Shown here piece by piece: positions 21,951-34,017 of a stretch of 64,000 bases of DNA. The position numbers and the translations under genes are program-made. Every line of letters begins with the position of its first letter. Position 1 is the stretch's first letter. Source of the DNA: Phoenix dactylifera (taxonomy: Eukaryota; Streptophyta; Magnoliopsida; Arecales; Arecaceae); NCBI RefSeq assembly GCF_009389715.1, contig NW_024067677.1, forward strand, positions 1,116,001 to 1,180,000. Direction: 5' to 3'. The notes beneath the pieces are model-generated. The model was not told where the DNA came from. It saw nothing but the letters and a program-made list of their open reading frames with translations, and did no database searches.

Positions 21951-24161
21951 ATGACTCCTAGATCTTTGCGCCCATCTTTCCGGCCACATTGGGCTTTGCT
22001 TCTCCTCCTCCTCCTCCTTCTCCTCCCTGCCTCCACCGTCCGCTGCCGTCCGGAAACATCCATCTCCACCACCGCCGGAACAAAGCTAGCCCCTGAGCGA
22101 ATATCTTGGGACACCAACATCACCCTCCTCGGCGACGCCTGCCTCAAGAAAGGCGCCATCAGCCTCACCCGCGATTCCGCCGCTAGCGCCGGCCGCGCCC
22201 TCTACTCCCAACCCATCCGCTTTCTTGAACCCACCACCCGCTCCCCCGCGTCCTTCTCCTCCCGCTTCGCCTTCTCCATCACCCCCTCCTCCCCCGGCGA
22301 CGGCCTCGCCTTCCTCCTCACCTCCGACCCCCACTTCCTCGGCAGCCCCAACGGCTTCTTGGGCCTCTTCTCCGACCTCGCCTCCGCCTCCAAGGCCGAC
22401 GACGCCGTCACCATCGCCGTGGAGTTCGACACCAACCTCGATGCCCCGCTCCGCGACATCAACGATAACCACGTCGCCCTCGACGTCGACAGCATCTTCT
22501 CCTTCGCCGCCTCCGACGCCGGCAACGCAGGGGTTGACCTCAAGGCCCGGATACCCATGATGGCCTGGGTCGAGTACAGCAGCACCGAGAAGGCGGTCCG
22601 GGTGTGGCTCAGCTACTCCCACTTCCGGCCCCCCGATCCCCTCCTCGTCGCCCGCGTCGACCTCTCCGGCCTCTTCCGCGAGTTCATGTACGTCGGCTTC
22701 TCCGCCTCCAACGGCCATGGCACCGCGCTCCACATCGTCACCCGGTGGAGCTTCCGGACCTTCGGGTTCGCCGCCGCCTCCTCGGCGTCTCCGGCCGGAA
22801 ACGGCACGGACGTTGCTGGGTGCGCCAACTGTTCGACCGAAGGTCAGAAAGGAGGCGACACGGGCGACGAGTACCTCAACCCTGGTGATGGCCCCGTGGC
22901 GAGTCTAGCTGTGGGGACAAGAAGATATATTCGGGTGGTTCTCGTCGTGGGCGGAGTAGTGGTCTTCGTCTGCTTGTTGTTGTTGTTGATCGCTGCTGTC
23001 ATCTCGTGTCTTAGGGGAAATGAGGAAGAGGGCAGCGAAGGGAGCGCGCCGGAGACCGCCGTGGGAGGCGAATTCCAGACGGCGCCGGCGAGGATTTCGC
23101 TGGATGAGATAAGGTCGGCTACCAAAGAATTCCACTGCAGCAAGATCCTCGGCCAGGGCGGCTCGGCGACGGTGTATGAGGGTGTTCTGCCTTCTGGATG
23201 CAAGGTCGCCGTCAAGAGATTCGGTCAGGTGGACCGGTTCAGCCGCACACTCGCCACGGAGCTGGCGGCCGTCATGGGCTCATGCCGGCACCCGAATCTG
23301 GTCCCTCTCAGGGGGTGGTGCTGCGAGAAGGACGAGCTGGTCTTGGTGCACGAGTACATGCCCAATGGCAGCCTCGATAAGATCCTCCATGCTGCTGCTC
23401 CTTTTGGATCCCCGGTGGCGGGGCAACCGCCCGCACTCTCATGGGACCAGCGCTGGAAGATTGTCCTTGGCGTCGCATCCGCGCTTGTCTTCCTGCACGA
23501 GGAGTGCGAGAAGAAGATCATCCACCGGGATGTCAAGGCCTGCAACGTGCTCCTCGATGCCGAATTCAATGCGAAGGTCGGGGATTTCGGGCTCGCCGAG
23601 CTGAATGATCACAACAGAACTCCACCGGTGGCCAAGCCGGCAGGCACCATGGGCTATCTAGCACCAGAGTATGTCCATTCCGGTGTGGCCACCGAGAAGT
23701 CAGATGTGTACAGCTTTGGAATTCTGGCGCTGGAAGTGGCGACAGGGCGAAAGCCTGTGGAGAAGGCTATTGTGCTCGTCGACTGGGTCTGGTCGCTGTG
23801 GGGGCGACGGAGGGTGGTGGATGCGGCGGATCCCCGGCTTGAGGGCAGCTTCAACAGGGATGAGATGGGCAGGATGCTGGTCGTTGGGCTCTGCTGTGCC
23901 CATCCCGACTCCAAGCGGCGGCCAACGATGAGGAAGGCTATAAGGATGCTCAGGGGGGCGGCGACTCTGACTGCCTTGCCGGCCAGAAAACCTGCTGTTA
24001 GGCTGCTATCCCAGTTGCCTCCGACTTCGCAGGATTCCTGCTCGCAGGCTTCTGGAGATGCGACCACGTCGTGGTTCTCGCCTTGCATTAGTCTCAACCA
24101 GTTGGAAGAACAGAATTATGGCAGAAATTTCACTGCTGCGACTCGGACTCCATTCTCCTGA
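21951..24161 (+). CDS. L-type lectin receptor-like kinase, closest to class S.6
   Basis: A 736-residue single-pass membrane kinase expected to sense an extracellular carbohydrate or other ligand and phosphorylate cytosolic targets. The start is the first in-frame ATG; the frame to its left has none. Order: signal peptide 1-32 (leucine run), legume-lectin domain about 37-274 (G-D-G-L-A-F-L-L; V-E-F-D-T-N; N-D-N-H-V-A-L-D-V), spacer, transmembrane helix about 329-354, kinase about 392-670. Kinase features: glycine loop GQGGSATV 401-408, Lys422, HRD 525-527, DFG 545-547 and APE 571-573, so it is predicted to be active. The loop has Ala where many kinases have the third Gly. This, with the D-A-E-F-N-A-K-x-G-D-F-G-L-A-E block and L-P-A-R-K-P tail, points to Arabidopsis LecRK-S.6 as I remember it. 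It is intronless, intact and very GC-rich. Confidence 0.93.
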   Translation: MTPRSLRPSFRPHWALLLLLLLLLLPASTVRCRPETSISTTAGTKLAPERISWDTNITLLGDACLKKGAISLTRDSAASAGRALYSQPIRFLEPTTRSPASFSSRFAFSITPSSPGDGLAFLLTSDPHFLGSPNGFLGLFSDLASASKADDAVTIAVEFDTNLDAPLRDINDNHVALDVDSIFSFAASDAGNAGVDLKARIPMMAWVEYSSTEKAVRVWLSYSHFRPPDPLLVARVDLSGLFREFMYVGFSASNGHGTALHIVTRWSFRTFGFAAASSASPAGNGTDVAGCANCSTEGQKGGDTGDEYLNPGDGPVASLAVGTRRYIRVVLVVGGVVVFVCLLLLLIAAVISCLRGNEEEGSEGSAPETAVGGEFQTAPARISLDEIRSATKEFHCSKILGQGGSATVYEGVLPSGCKVAVKRFGQVDRFSRTLATELAAVMGSCRHPNLVPLRGWCCEKDELVLVHEYMPNGSLDKILHAAAPFGSPVAGQPPALSWDQRWKIVLGVASALVFLHEECEKKIIHRDVKACNVLLDAEFNAKVGDFGLAELNDHNRTPPVAKPAGTMGYLAPEYVHSGVATEKSDVYSFGILALEVATGRKPVEKAIVLVDWVWSLWGRRRVVDAADPRLEGSFNRDEMGRMLVVGLCCAHPDSKRRPTMRKAIRMLRGAATLTALPARKPAVRLLSQLPPTSQDSCSQASGDATTSWFSPCISLNQLEEQNYGRNFTAATRTPFS

Positions 24162-24579
24162 GCACCTTTATGCCCGAGATTTGTACAAGCCGGCCAGAGA
24201 TAAAGAGTAGCGTGATCAGAGTCCATTCTCAAGGTGCTTTGCATTTAAAACTCCATGAATTATACCATTTGTTGTGATGTTGATGCCTGTGATCAGACAT
24301 TCTGGTTGTTTACTTGTTTCTATCAACATAAATGGAAAATTCGGGCCTTGATGGTCTTAATGTCTTACAGGTTTTGATGATTGTTATCTGACATGATGGT
24401 TGTTTCTATCAATATTAAAGGAAATTTCGAAGTCTCTGATGGTCTGTCTTAGAAGTTGATCTTTAATTTGCCTGCCTGCTTTTCAGCACAAGTGTATGGT
24501 ATCTGGTAAAATGAGATATCGAAGTATGGAGCAGGTGATCCGTGTAGTGTTAACAATGGCTGGGTTGCAAGCAAACATA
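24162..24579 (+). other. 3' flank of the lectin kinase
   Basis: AT-rich sequence between the kinase stop and the copia element. It probably holds the 3' UTR, including AATAAA-like stretches. Nothing else is recognised. Confidence 0.5.
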
Positions 24580-24584
24580 CTCAT

Positions 24585-25298
24585 TGTTAGCAATATATCA
24601 TATAAATAAACAATAATTCTATTAATTCAATTAACAGAAAATCTTAAAGAGAATAATATACATGCATATCATTCGGCATCCAAATAATTCTATTTTAATG
24701 CAAAATAAATTTATTCTAGCACAAAATAAATCTATGCATTTAATAAATTTATATTATAGAATTTCAAATCCTACAAATTTACTAATATTAAATTAAAAAT
24801 AAAAGTAGAAGAAAGTAGCCTGATTGAAGGCAGGTCGAAGCGCGTAGACGCTGTCCCAAAGAAGTATTTGCCCCACGTACGGGTCACCCGGCAATCCTTC
24901 TCGGAGATACGACGACCCTACAACTTCTTCTTCGGCACGTCTCGGAAGAAGTCAAAGCGAACCCTATCGAACTTGCAGATCCAGCAAAGAACGGAATGAA
25001 AAGAACTAAATAAACTGAATAAAAATGTAAAAATAAAATTTGGAAGTGGCTAAGAGGGAGAAGAATTTTTTCAGAATTTTTCCACTATTTTTCTGAAATT
25101 CTTCGTGCTTCCAAAGAGATGAAATCAAGGGGTTTAAATAGGGGTTTTTACATGGGCCGTTTGGTCATTTGCGGACGCGTTTTCAAACGCGTCCGTTTTC
25201 AAATGCGTAACGCCCGCTGGGCGTTACCTTTTCTCAAACGCGCACGCGGCCCGAGATTTTGGCCGCGTGCGCATTTAAGTTTTTTTTTTTCTCCAACA
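24585..25298 (-). repeat. 3' LTR of copia element 1
   Basis: 714 bp, starting TGTTAGCAATATATC and ending CTCCAACA in plus orientation. Near its right end it has two perfect hairpins: GTAACGCCC/GGGCGTTAC with a three-base loop, and GCGCACGCGGCC/GGCCGCGTGCGC. Confidence 0.96.
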
Positions 25299-25831
25299 AT
25301 CCCCCACAAAAAAAAAAAAACTTAAATAATTTTAAAATCAAAATAAAATGCTGGATATCTTATATTATGTAATAGGTGTAGGTACCTTTCGGTTTGAACC
25401 TTCACTTAGTGAATTGATTACATCTGTGGAGCCAAGGTGGTCTTAACCTTGAACCTCGGTCCATGGCTCAGATTAAATCAACAACACACATAATATAGCC
25501 CGATCTGGGTTCTAAGCGGGTTGCGCTGTTATGGCCATGCGCAGATATCTATCATGTGCTTTTTAGGGAATCGCCCATTTCCCATAATCGCGGCCTCACG
25601 ACTGCACATATAGGTGAGTCCTAATAAGGAAGCTAGCAAGGAAGCTCCTGCCTCTTGGGTCTCGGACTCATTAAGAGTTATACAAACGAACTCATCCTAC
25701 CGCTTGCTTTTATGAGCACTAGCGCCATAGGGATGAGGAAAACATGAAATAGTGCTCCTCTTAGTCACACTCCGGTTTGTTTCTACCCATTGAACCTTTT
25801 AAGGTTGGGTTCCCACCGTGGTGATCTATCT
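25299..25831 (-). other. 3' untranslated part of copia element 1
   Basis: It lies between the end of the RNase H frame (25832) and the 3' LTR. No extra open frame, such as an envelope-like gene, is visible. Confidence 0.7.
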
Positions 25832-28800
25832 TTATGGGCTAAGCCCCATCCCCCTCGACGACTCTAGAACTACTGTTCTAGACAAGCCTTTAGTAAGCTG
25901 ATCAGCCAAGTTATTTTCTGATTTAACAAAATTTAAGGCAACAACATTATTTTTCAATTTATATCTTAATGATTTATGACGCACTTTTAAGTGCCTGTTC
26001 ATTTTTACATTGGCATTTTCTTGGTTGCACTTATCTATTGCAGATTTACAGTCACAATGTAAGGAGACAGGTGGTAAAGGTGACTCATCTACAGGAAGGT
26101 CTATTAGTAGATCTCTGAGCCACTCAGCCTCAGTACTAGTAGTGTCTAAAGCTATCAGTTCAGACTCCATGGTACTCCTAGATATTAAGGTTTATTTGGT
26201 GGATTTCCAAGACACAGCAGCACCTCCTAGGAGAAAGACGTATCCTGTGGTGGATTTAACATCTAAGGTATCGCTGATTCAGTTGGCATCACTATAGCCT
26301 TCTAGAACAGCAGGAAACCCACTAAAGTGCAAACTATAGGACTTGGTACCCTTAAGATACCTAAGAATTCTCTCTAATGCTGTCCAGTGATCTCTATTTG
26401 GATTAATAGTATATCTACTAAGTCTATTTACAGCATATGCTATGTCTGGCCTGGTGTAGTTTGTTAGGAATCCTAGTGAGCCTATGATTTGAGCATATAG
26501 GCTTTGAAGGACAGGAGTTCCTAAGTTCTTCTTAAGATGAGTAGAGGGATCAAATGGAGTAGAGACAGGCTGACAATCGGAATAATTAAATTTATTAAGT
26601 ATCTTGTCAACATAATGACTTTGGGATAACTCAATACTTTTTGCACTTCTAATTATTTTGGTATTTAAAATTAAGTCAGCTTGTCCCAAGTCTTTCATAT
26701 CAAACTTATGAGTTAAGAATTGTTTTACTTCATCAATTATCTGAAGATCTGTCCCAAAGATCAGTATATCATCTACATAGAGGCACAAGATCACAAATTT
26801 GTGTCCAACTCTCTTGTGGTATACACATTCGTCTGTACTATTGATTTCAAATCCAAATGTCAGTATGGTTTCATCAAATTTCAAGTGCCATTGCTTGGGT
26901 GCTTGTTTAAGACCATAAAGAGATCTGACTAGTCTGCAAACTTTATTTTCTTGGCCTGGAATTTTAAATCCCTCTGGCTGGTCCATATAAATTTCTTCAT
27001 TTAAGTCTCCATTTAGAAAAGCTGTCTTAACATCCATCTGATGAATCACTAATTTATGAATGGAGGCTAATGCTATAAGGACTCTAATAGTAGTAATCCT
27101 AGCTACAGGTGCATAAACATCAAAGAAATCTACCCCAGGTCTCTTAGTAAAGCCCTTGGCAACTAATCTAGCCTTAAATTTATCTACAGAGCCATCAGGC
27201 CTAAGTTTCTTCTTAAAGATCCATTTGCACCCTATAGTTTTACAACCAGGAGGAAGATCAGTCAATTCCCAAGTATGATTTTGGATAATTGACTGCATCT
27301 CATTATCCACAGCTTCTCTCCAAAAAGGTGAATCCAAGGATTTCATTGCGTCCTCAAAGGTAGTTGGAGAGTCCTCTATAAGAAAAGTATAGAAGTCATC
27401 TCCAAATGTTTTCTCTACCCTGGATCTCTTACTCCTTCTAGGATCTGCTTCTACTTCTACTTCACTTGTCCTTATTTTACTAGAGCTACTAGCTATACCA
27501 CTATCTACTCTAGTCTTAAGTGGAAAGGTGCCTTCAAAATATGTTGCATCTCTGGCTTCTATGATGGTGTTGTTACTAATATCACTTTCTTCTGAATTTA
27601 TCACTAGAAATCTATTGGCATTACTATTGGCTGCATAACCTATGAATATGGCATCCACTGTTTTAGGCCCTATTTTTTTTTCTCTTAAAATCAGGTATTT
27701 TAACTTTTGCCAAGCACCCCCACACTTTCAAATAGCTAAGATTAGGTTTTCTATGTTTCCAAACTTCATATGGGGTTAGATCATTATTTTTAGAGGGAAT
27801 CCTATTAAGGATATAACAGGCTGAAACAAGAGCTTCCCCCCACAAATTTTCTGGCACTCCTGAGCTTATAAGCATGGAGTTCACCATATCCATTAAAGTC
27901 CTATTCTTCCTTTCTGCTACTCCATTTGATTGGGGAGAATAGGGTGCAGTCACTTCATGAATGATTCCATGATCTTCACAGAATTGAGTTATGTCATTTG
28001 ATGTATATTCACCTCCCCGATCTGATCTAAGAATTTTAATTTTCTTTTCCTGTTGGTTCTCAGCTTCAATCTTAAAAATTTTAAATTTGCTGAGCACCTC
28101 ATCCTTGGTTTTAATTAGGTAGATGTAACAGAACTTCGATAGATCATCTATAAATGTTACAAAGTATCTGTTACCTCCCCTAGAAGTTCTACCAGAGTCA
28201 CAAACATCACTATGGATCAACTCTAATAGATCTGAATCCCTCTTAACGGATTTAAAAGGCTTCCTAGGGAGTTTAGCTTCTACACAAATTTGACATTTCT
28301 CATGGTTCTTAAGATCACTTTTTGGTATTAGATTTAGGTTCATAAGTTGCTTAATTGAATTATAATTTACATGACCTAATCTACCATGCCAAATAGAAGG
28401 GGGTTCTATATTCATAATCAAATGATTTTCATTTATTAAAGGAGCTATTACATTCAACTTGAACAATCCTTCACTAAGGAATCCTTTTCCAATAAACATT
28501 ACACCATGAGAAATTACAACCTTATTGGACTCAAAAACAAGACGAAAGCCTTGCTGGACAAGCAAGGAACCACTAATGAGATTTCTCCTAACAACTGGAA
28601 CATGTTGGACGCCGTGCAGGGACAGGACTTTTCCAGATGTAAGCTTTAAGTCCACACGTCCTACTCCTAACACACGCGCCTCCGAGCTGTTTGCCATGAT
28701 CACAGCTCCTCCACTTGAGATCTGGTAAGAAGAAAACCAGGAGCGATCCGAACAAATATGAATACCAGCTCCGGTATCAATCCACCAATCAAGTGCTTGT

Positions 28801-29810
28801 AAAGTCATGTTAACTTCAGGAGTGAAGGAAACAGACCTGAAAGCTGTCTCAGAGGAGCCAGCGCCGGAAGTCACCATGTTGACTTGAGCGCTGGATGTGT
28901 GTGGACCCTTCTTCTTAGATTGAAGAGGTGCAGTCTTCTTATAGAAGCACTGTGGAGACAAATGGTTGGTCCGACCACACACATAACAGAAACGAGCACC
29001 ACCTTCCTCTTTCTTCTTCTTCTGCTCCTGGGATTGAATAGGCTTCCCATTGTAGTGGTGGTTAGGGTTTCTAGGGTTGTAGGGTTTCTTCTTGAAATTC
29101 TTACGGAAGGGTCGGTTCTGATTTTTCTTAGGAGGAGCTTCTACATTATATGCATTATTTTTAGGTCCAGTAGAGGTATTATTTCTGAGCCTATGCTGCT
29201 CTTCAATCCTAATGGAGTTTAAGACTTGGGTTAGGGTGAGAACTCCTTGGGTATGGCTCAGGGTCTTGGCAAAATCAGACCAGGAAGTAGGTAGTTTATC
29301 TATCAGACAGGCTACCTGGAATGATTCATCCAAATTGGTTCCATTAGCCCTAAGCTGGTGGATCAGGGTTTCAAATTCATGAATTTGGTCATTCATAGGC
29401 TTTGAGTCCACCATCCTAAACTTATTGAAATCGGAGGCCTTGAACCTCTTTACCCCAGCATCATCAAGACCATATTTGCTATCTAGGGTGTCCCAGAGTT
29501 CTTTGGCACTCTTGGCTGTGTAATAGATATCATATAGCCTCTCAGAAAGAGCACCTAGGATTCTATGGATACAATGATAATCTATCTCATCAGGTGTCCT
29601 AGAGGGTGTGCTAGTGGAGGCAGAATGTTCAGTGTTGGAAGAGGTAGTTGGGTTGGACCCGTTATCAACTTCGATCGTACTTTCACCTATGGCTGAGATT
29701 AACCCTAATGTGGTGAGCCAGAACCGCATTTGGTTCTGCCACCTCCTAAAGTTATGGCCATCAAATTTTTCAGGTTTGGCACTAAGATGGTCACTAGTGT
29801 TTGAGGCCAT
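25832..29810 (-). pseudogene. Gag-pol polyprotein of copia element 1 (frameshifted, two stops)
   Basis: The likely start is the ATG at 29810 (M-A-S-N-T-S-D-H), not the longer frame to 29855. Visible parts: gag with a C-x2-C-x4-H-x4-C zinc knuckle at about residues 275-288; aspartic protease W-W-I-D-T-G; integrase with an H-H-C-C region and D-R-G-G-E-Y; then RT with M-D-V-K-T-A-F-L and Y-V-D-D-I-L; then RNase H with S-T-M-E-S-E-L. Breaks: a frame change at an A9 run (about 27672-27680) between integrase and RT, a TGA at 26279-26281 where Trp is expected, and a TAA at 26192-26194 where Gln is expected. It cannot make a full polyprotein. Confidence 0.95.
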
Positions 29811-30694
29811 AGGATCAGGGTTACAGAATAGTGACAGAAACCTGATTGAAATCAAAAAATCTATGTCAAAAGATTGCAGTAATATTTATATTGAACTTTG
29901 GATGTCTAATTGATATATCCAAAAAACTAATAGCCAGATCAGCTCCAGATCGGTGGTGGAGCACTAGGCTCACTTAAGTACCAGCCTTTCTTAGGCACGT
30001 ATGCCTTTTTGACAAGCTTTTCTTAGACACTATTAGTTAGTGGATATAATCACTAGAAATCACACAAATTCAATATTTAAAATAACCTAAATGCAAATTT
30101 AAACGAATTAACTAATTTTTGAATTTTTCGTTTGACCTTTCCGAATTAGTAACGGTTGATTACTAAATTTAATTCTAGCAAAACAATTATTGTAATTGAA
30201 ATCTAATTTATCAATTCAATAAATTATATATATTAGAATTGATTTATTTTCTTATTAGAATAATTAATTACTAATTTTGTAGCAAATCAATTATGTAATT
30301 AAGATGTCAATTCAATGAATTAAAAGATTTATTTCTTTATTAGAATAATTGATTGAGATCTAATAAGTCAATTCAATGAATTAAAAGATTTATTCCTTTA
30401 TTAAAATAATTGATTGAGATCTAATAGGTCAATTCAATAGATTAATTATTATGTATCAACCAATTTCCGAATTTTCCGTTTGAATGGGATCTGGAAATTA
30501 CTCCTTGAGGAGTCCAAATGGAGGTATAATAAACCTCTTGGAGGTTAACCAAATTATTACCTCTTTAGAATAATTTATTATTAATGATGTGCTAGCAAAA
30601 ACAATTATTGCAATTAAAATCTAATATGCCACAATTGTAATAAAAAAATTTAATTAATTATATATTACTAACAAAAACACATACTTCTTTGGAT
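29811..30694 (-). other. AT-rich leader of copia element 1
   Basis: Untranslated leader between the 5' LTR and gag. It contains a ~61-bp tandem duplication (30305-30366 and 30367-30427, with a partial third copy from 30428). No coding frame. Confidence 0.8.
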
Positions 30695-31375
30695 TGTTAG
30701 CAATATATCATATAAATAAACAATAATTCTATTAATTCAATTAATGGAAAATCTTAAAGGGAATAATATACATGCATATCATTCGGCATCCAAATAATTC
30801 TATTTTAATGCAAAATAAATCTATTCTAGCACAAAATAAATCTATGCATTTAATAAATTTATATTATAGAATTTCAAATCCTACAAATCTACTAATATTA
30901 AATTAAAAATAAAAGTAGAAGAAAGTAGCCTGATTGAAGGCAGGTCGAAGCGCGTAGACGCTGTCCCAAAGAAGTATTTGCCTCACGTACGGGTCACCCG
31001 GCAATCCTTCTCGGAGATACGACGACCCTACAACTTCTTCTTCGGCACGTCTCGGAAGAAGTCAAAGCGAACCCTATCGAACTTGCAGATCCAGCAAAGA
31101 ACGGAATGAAAAGAACTAAATAAACTGAATAAAAATGTAAAAATAAAATTTGGAAGTGGCTAAGAGGGAGAAGAATTTTTCCAGAATTTTTCCACTATTT
31201 TTCTGAAATTTTTCGTGCTTCCAAAGAGATGAAATCAAGGGGTTTAAATAGGAGTTTTTACAGGGGCCGTTTGGTCATTTGCGGACGCGTTTTCAAACGC
31301 GTCCGTTTTCAAGCGTTATCTTTTCTCAAACGCGCACGCCGCGTGCGCATTTAAGTTTTTTTTTTTTCTCCAACA
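30695..31375 (-). repeat. 5' LTR of copia element 1
   Basis: 681 bp, 33 bases shorter than the partner LTR because of two deletions that fall within the hairpins described for the 3' LTR. The ends are TG...CA. Confidence 0.96.
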
Positions 31376-31380
31376 CTCAT

Positions 31381-32471
31381 ACATCCCAAGTTCTCGGAGA
31401 AGAATAGCACATTGCTCAATTCAATCACCATCCAATTTAGGGGCAATAGCTGCCATAAAGATCTCTGCTTATCCCTGTATTTAGTTCAGAAGTTTTTTGA
31501 TCACCCTCGCAAGATATGTTTGCTCAGGAACCCAAAACTGTACTTTCTTCTTTAGAATGGCTTCCTGTTGCATCTTTATGACAAATGGCAATATGGCAAA
31601 TAGGAGAAGCAGCTTCACCTGGTCATGCAAACAAAGGTATGTATAGCCCAAATAAATAGGAGCTAAAAAAATATGCCCTTGGAAAAGGCCGTCTCTTGAA
31701 CAAGTGGTGATATGGAGGGAAATTCATAACTCGAAGGTGAAGGAACAAGATAGAAAAATATTGCTTGCAGAGGCTTCCTTGCTGGAATATCAGAGGAAAA
31801 GGTGTTTGCATAGGATGAAGAAAACACTAACGATGAAAATGGATAGAAGGATACCAGACTGATTTGCCTCATGGCAACAGATGATTTCCATAAGGTGGAA
31901 AGGCTACATGTTAAGTTTATCCAAGTTACTCCAACAAGTAGTGATAGTTGGAAATATGTAATTTTTTTTAATGGACTTCGATATCCTGGGAAAAAAAAAA
32001 AAAAACTCAGCATTAGTGAGAGCAATAGCATCAAGCAGAATTGCTCAATTGGTAACTTGATTCCAATCGGGCCATCCATCAACAGCTTTGCAGTCCTCAA
32101 AATTTTCTTGACTAAGAAATGGTTTTGCTGATGCAGTTTAGACGTCGCGGCATTATGAGAAGGCCATCCAAAGCACCTTCTAGGCTTCTACTATAGTTTT
32201 AAATAATCATATCTTAGCTAAAGTTTGGAAAGTATGAAAACCGTTTGATAGTGTCCGAAGAACTAATAAAGCTGAGCTGAAGGAGTTTATATATATATAT
32301 ATATAGGAATACAAGTTACAGCTGCAAGAGTGACCATCAAACTTTATTTACGAAAGCACTGCATCCTTGTTCTACGCCTCTGCCTCTAAGTCTTGATTTC
32401 CACACACACACAATATCCTGGCATCCTCTGCTCGCATATCATGCTGCCAAGAGGAGGCCACCTGTATCACA
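31381..32471. other. Intergenic DNA between copia element 1 and the CASP-like gene
   Basis: It contains an (AT)n run near 32290 and short open frames without motifs. The right end is likely the 3' UTR of the minus-strand CASP-like gene. Confidence 0.45.
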
Positions 32472-33965
32472 TCAGCGGGGGAAGGCAGAGCTCTCCCGGC
32501 CACTTTTGCCGACGAAGGAGAGGGGGGCTTCGTAGGTGCTGAAGAGACGATAGGAGGAGAGCAGAGAGAGCACAGCGTAGCAGGCCACCGCCCCAAAGGT
32601 GATGCCGATGGAAGCCGTCGCCCTCCGGCAGAAGCTGTTGAAGACGCCGCACTGCTTGCTCCATGTCACCGCCTCGTCGCCATTGTAAGCCAGGTACGTC
32701 AGCTCTGCCGACACCGTCCCCGCGGCGAGGATCACATACGTGAACACCTGCCCAAACCCGGTATATAAATGTTGTTATTGCAACAAACCAAGAAGAAATC
32801 GAAAATTATTAGGAGGTTGAGAGAAAAGATTGCTTATGATGCGAATGATGGACGTGTTGTAGACCGGGAGAAATTTAGCATCTAACACCTCCTTTGTGTG
32901 GATGCCATTTCAGAATTTGTTGACCAACAATTTTGACGCCACTCTAGGCCTGGTGGCTACTTTATTTTGAGAAGTCTCGGAGCAATAGAAAATTCACATA
33001 GAACCTCGAAAGAGCTTTTGGAGAACCAAAAAGCACTTTTAGATAAAATAGAAATGATTAATAAAAAAATTAAAAAATTATTTTAACTTTACCGGAAAAC
33101 TAAAATAGCTTTTTGAAAGAATCTTCATTTCAGAGCTTCTCTGAAAAAAAAAAAAATTTTAGGCTCCATCAAGAGATTGTTTTAAGTTATAATTTTTTTC
33201 CATCCAAAATACCAATAATTAAATATAATAATTATAGAAAATGATGATATTAATATATAATAATAATAATTATAATATTGTATACTTTTATTACTATATT
33301 ATACTATAAATATAATATTATATTATATTATATAATAACACATTGATATATTATGTTATATAATATCAAATTATATTATATTATTATAATAATATTATAT
33401 TATATTATATTATAGTAATATTATATTATATTATATATTTATGTATTAATATATTATATTTTATTATTTTTTGTTGTATAATACTATGCAATGTTATTTA
33501 TGGTCATTTTGCCATACCCAAAATATTTTTTTATTTTATTTATCAAACATATTTTAAAATTTCAGAGCTTTTTAGAATTATATTTACTTAATAACAAATA
33601 ATTTTTTATAAAACTTCCACCTCCGAAAATCCTAGTCCCAACAGCCCTACCAAACGAAGCTTTTATCTGTGCTGAACTGTACATGCTCTGCGATAATTGG
33701 GTTACATGAATCTTCGTACCGCTTTTTTATTTTTTATTTTTGAGGTCATTGTAACCTTCTTATACCATAACACACATTACTTTTATTTTCAGTCCTAATC
33801 CACATAAATGATGCTGAAAAATAATAAGGTAGAGATGTTATAAAACAGGTATACGTATTTTGGACAAATACTGATAAATGTAGGAGGGACTAGCAAAAAA
33901 GTAAAAAAAAAACAAAACAAAACATAAAACTGTTCAAACACACACACACACACACAGAGACGGGG

Positions 33966-34017
<52 letters not shown>

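Larger units (their letters stand above)
24585..31375 (-). mobile_element. Full-length Ty1/copia LTR retrotransposon (element 1), decayed
   Basis: This 6.8 kb element is flanked by CTCAT at 24580-24584 and 31376-31380. Both LTRs run from TGTTAG to CAACA in plus-strand orientation. Coding lies on the minus strand in the order gag, protease, integrase, reverse transcriptase, RNase H, which defines Ty1/copia. A polypurine tract (GTGGGGGAT on the minus strand) abuts the 3' LTR at 25299. The usual initiator-Met primer-binding site is not seen next to the 5' LTR; GCTCTGATACCA is absent there. About eleven substitutions by eye over roughly 670 bases of LTR give near 1.6% divergence, plus two deletions, so the insertion is fairly young. 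Confidence 0.96.

Noticed and set aside
22086..22733. 215-codon glycine/valine-rich frame on the minus strand
   Set aside because: It is the antisense shadow of the GC-rich lectin kinase gene.
27663..27685. Programmed frameshift site in copia element 1
   Set aside because: The shift lies between integrase and RT, not gag and pol, and the element also carries two stop mutations, so simple decay or sequence error is more likely.
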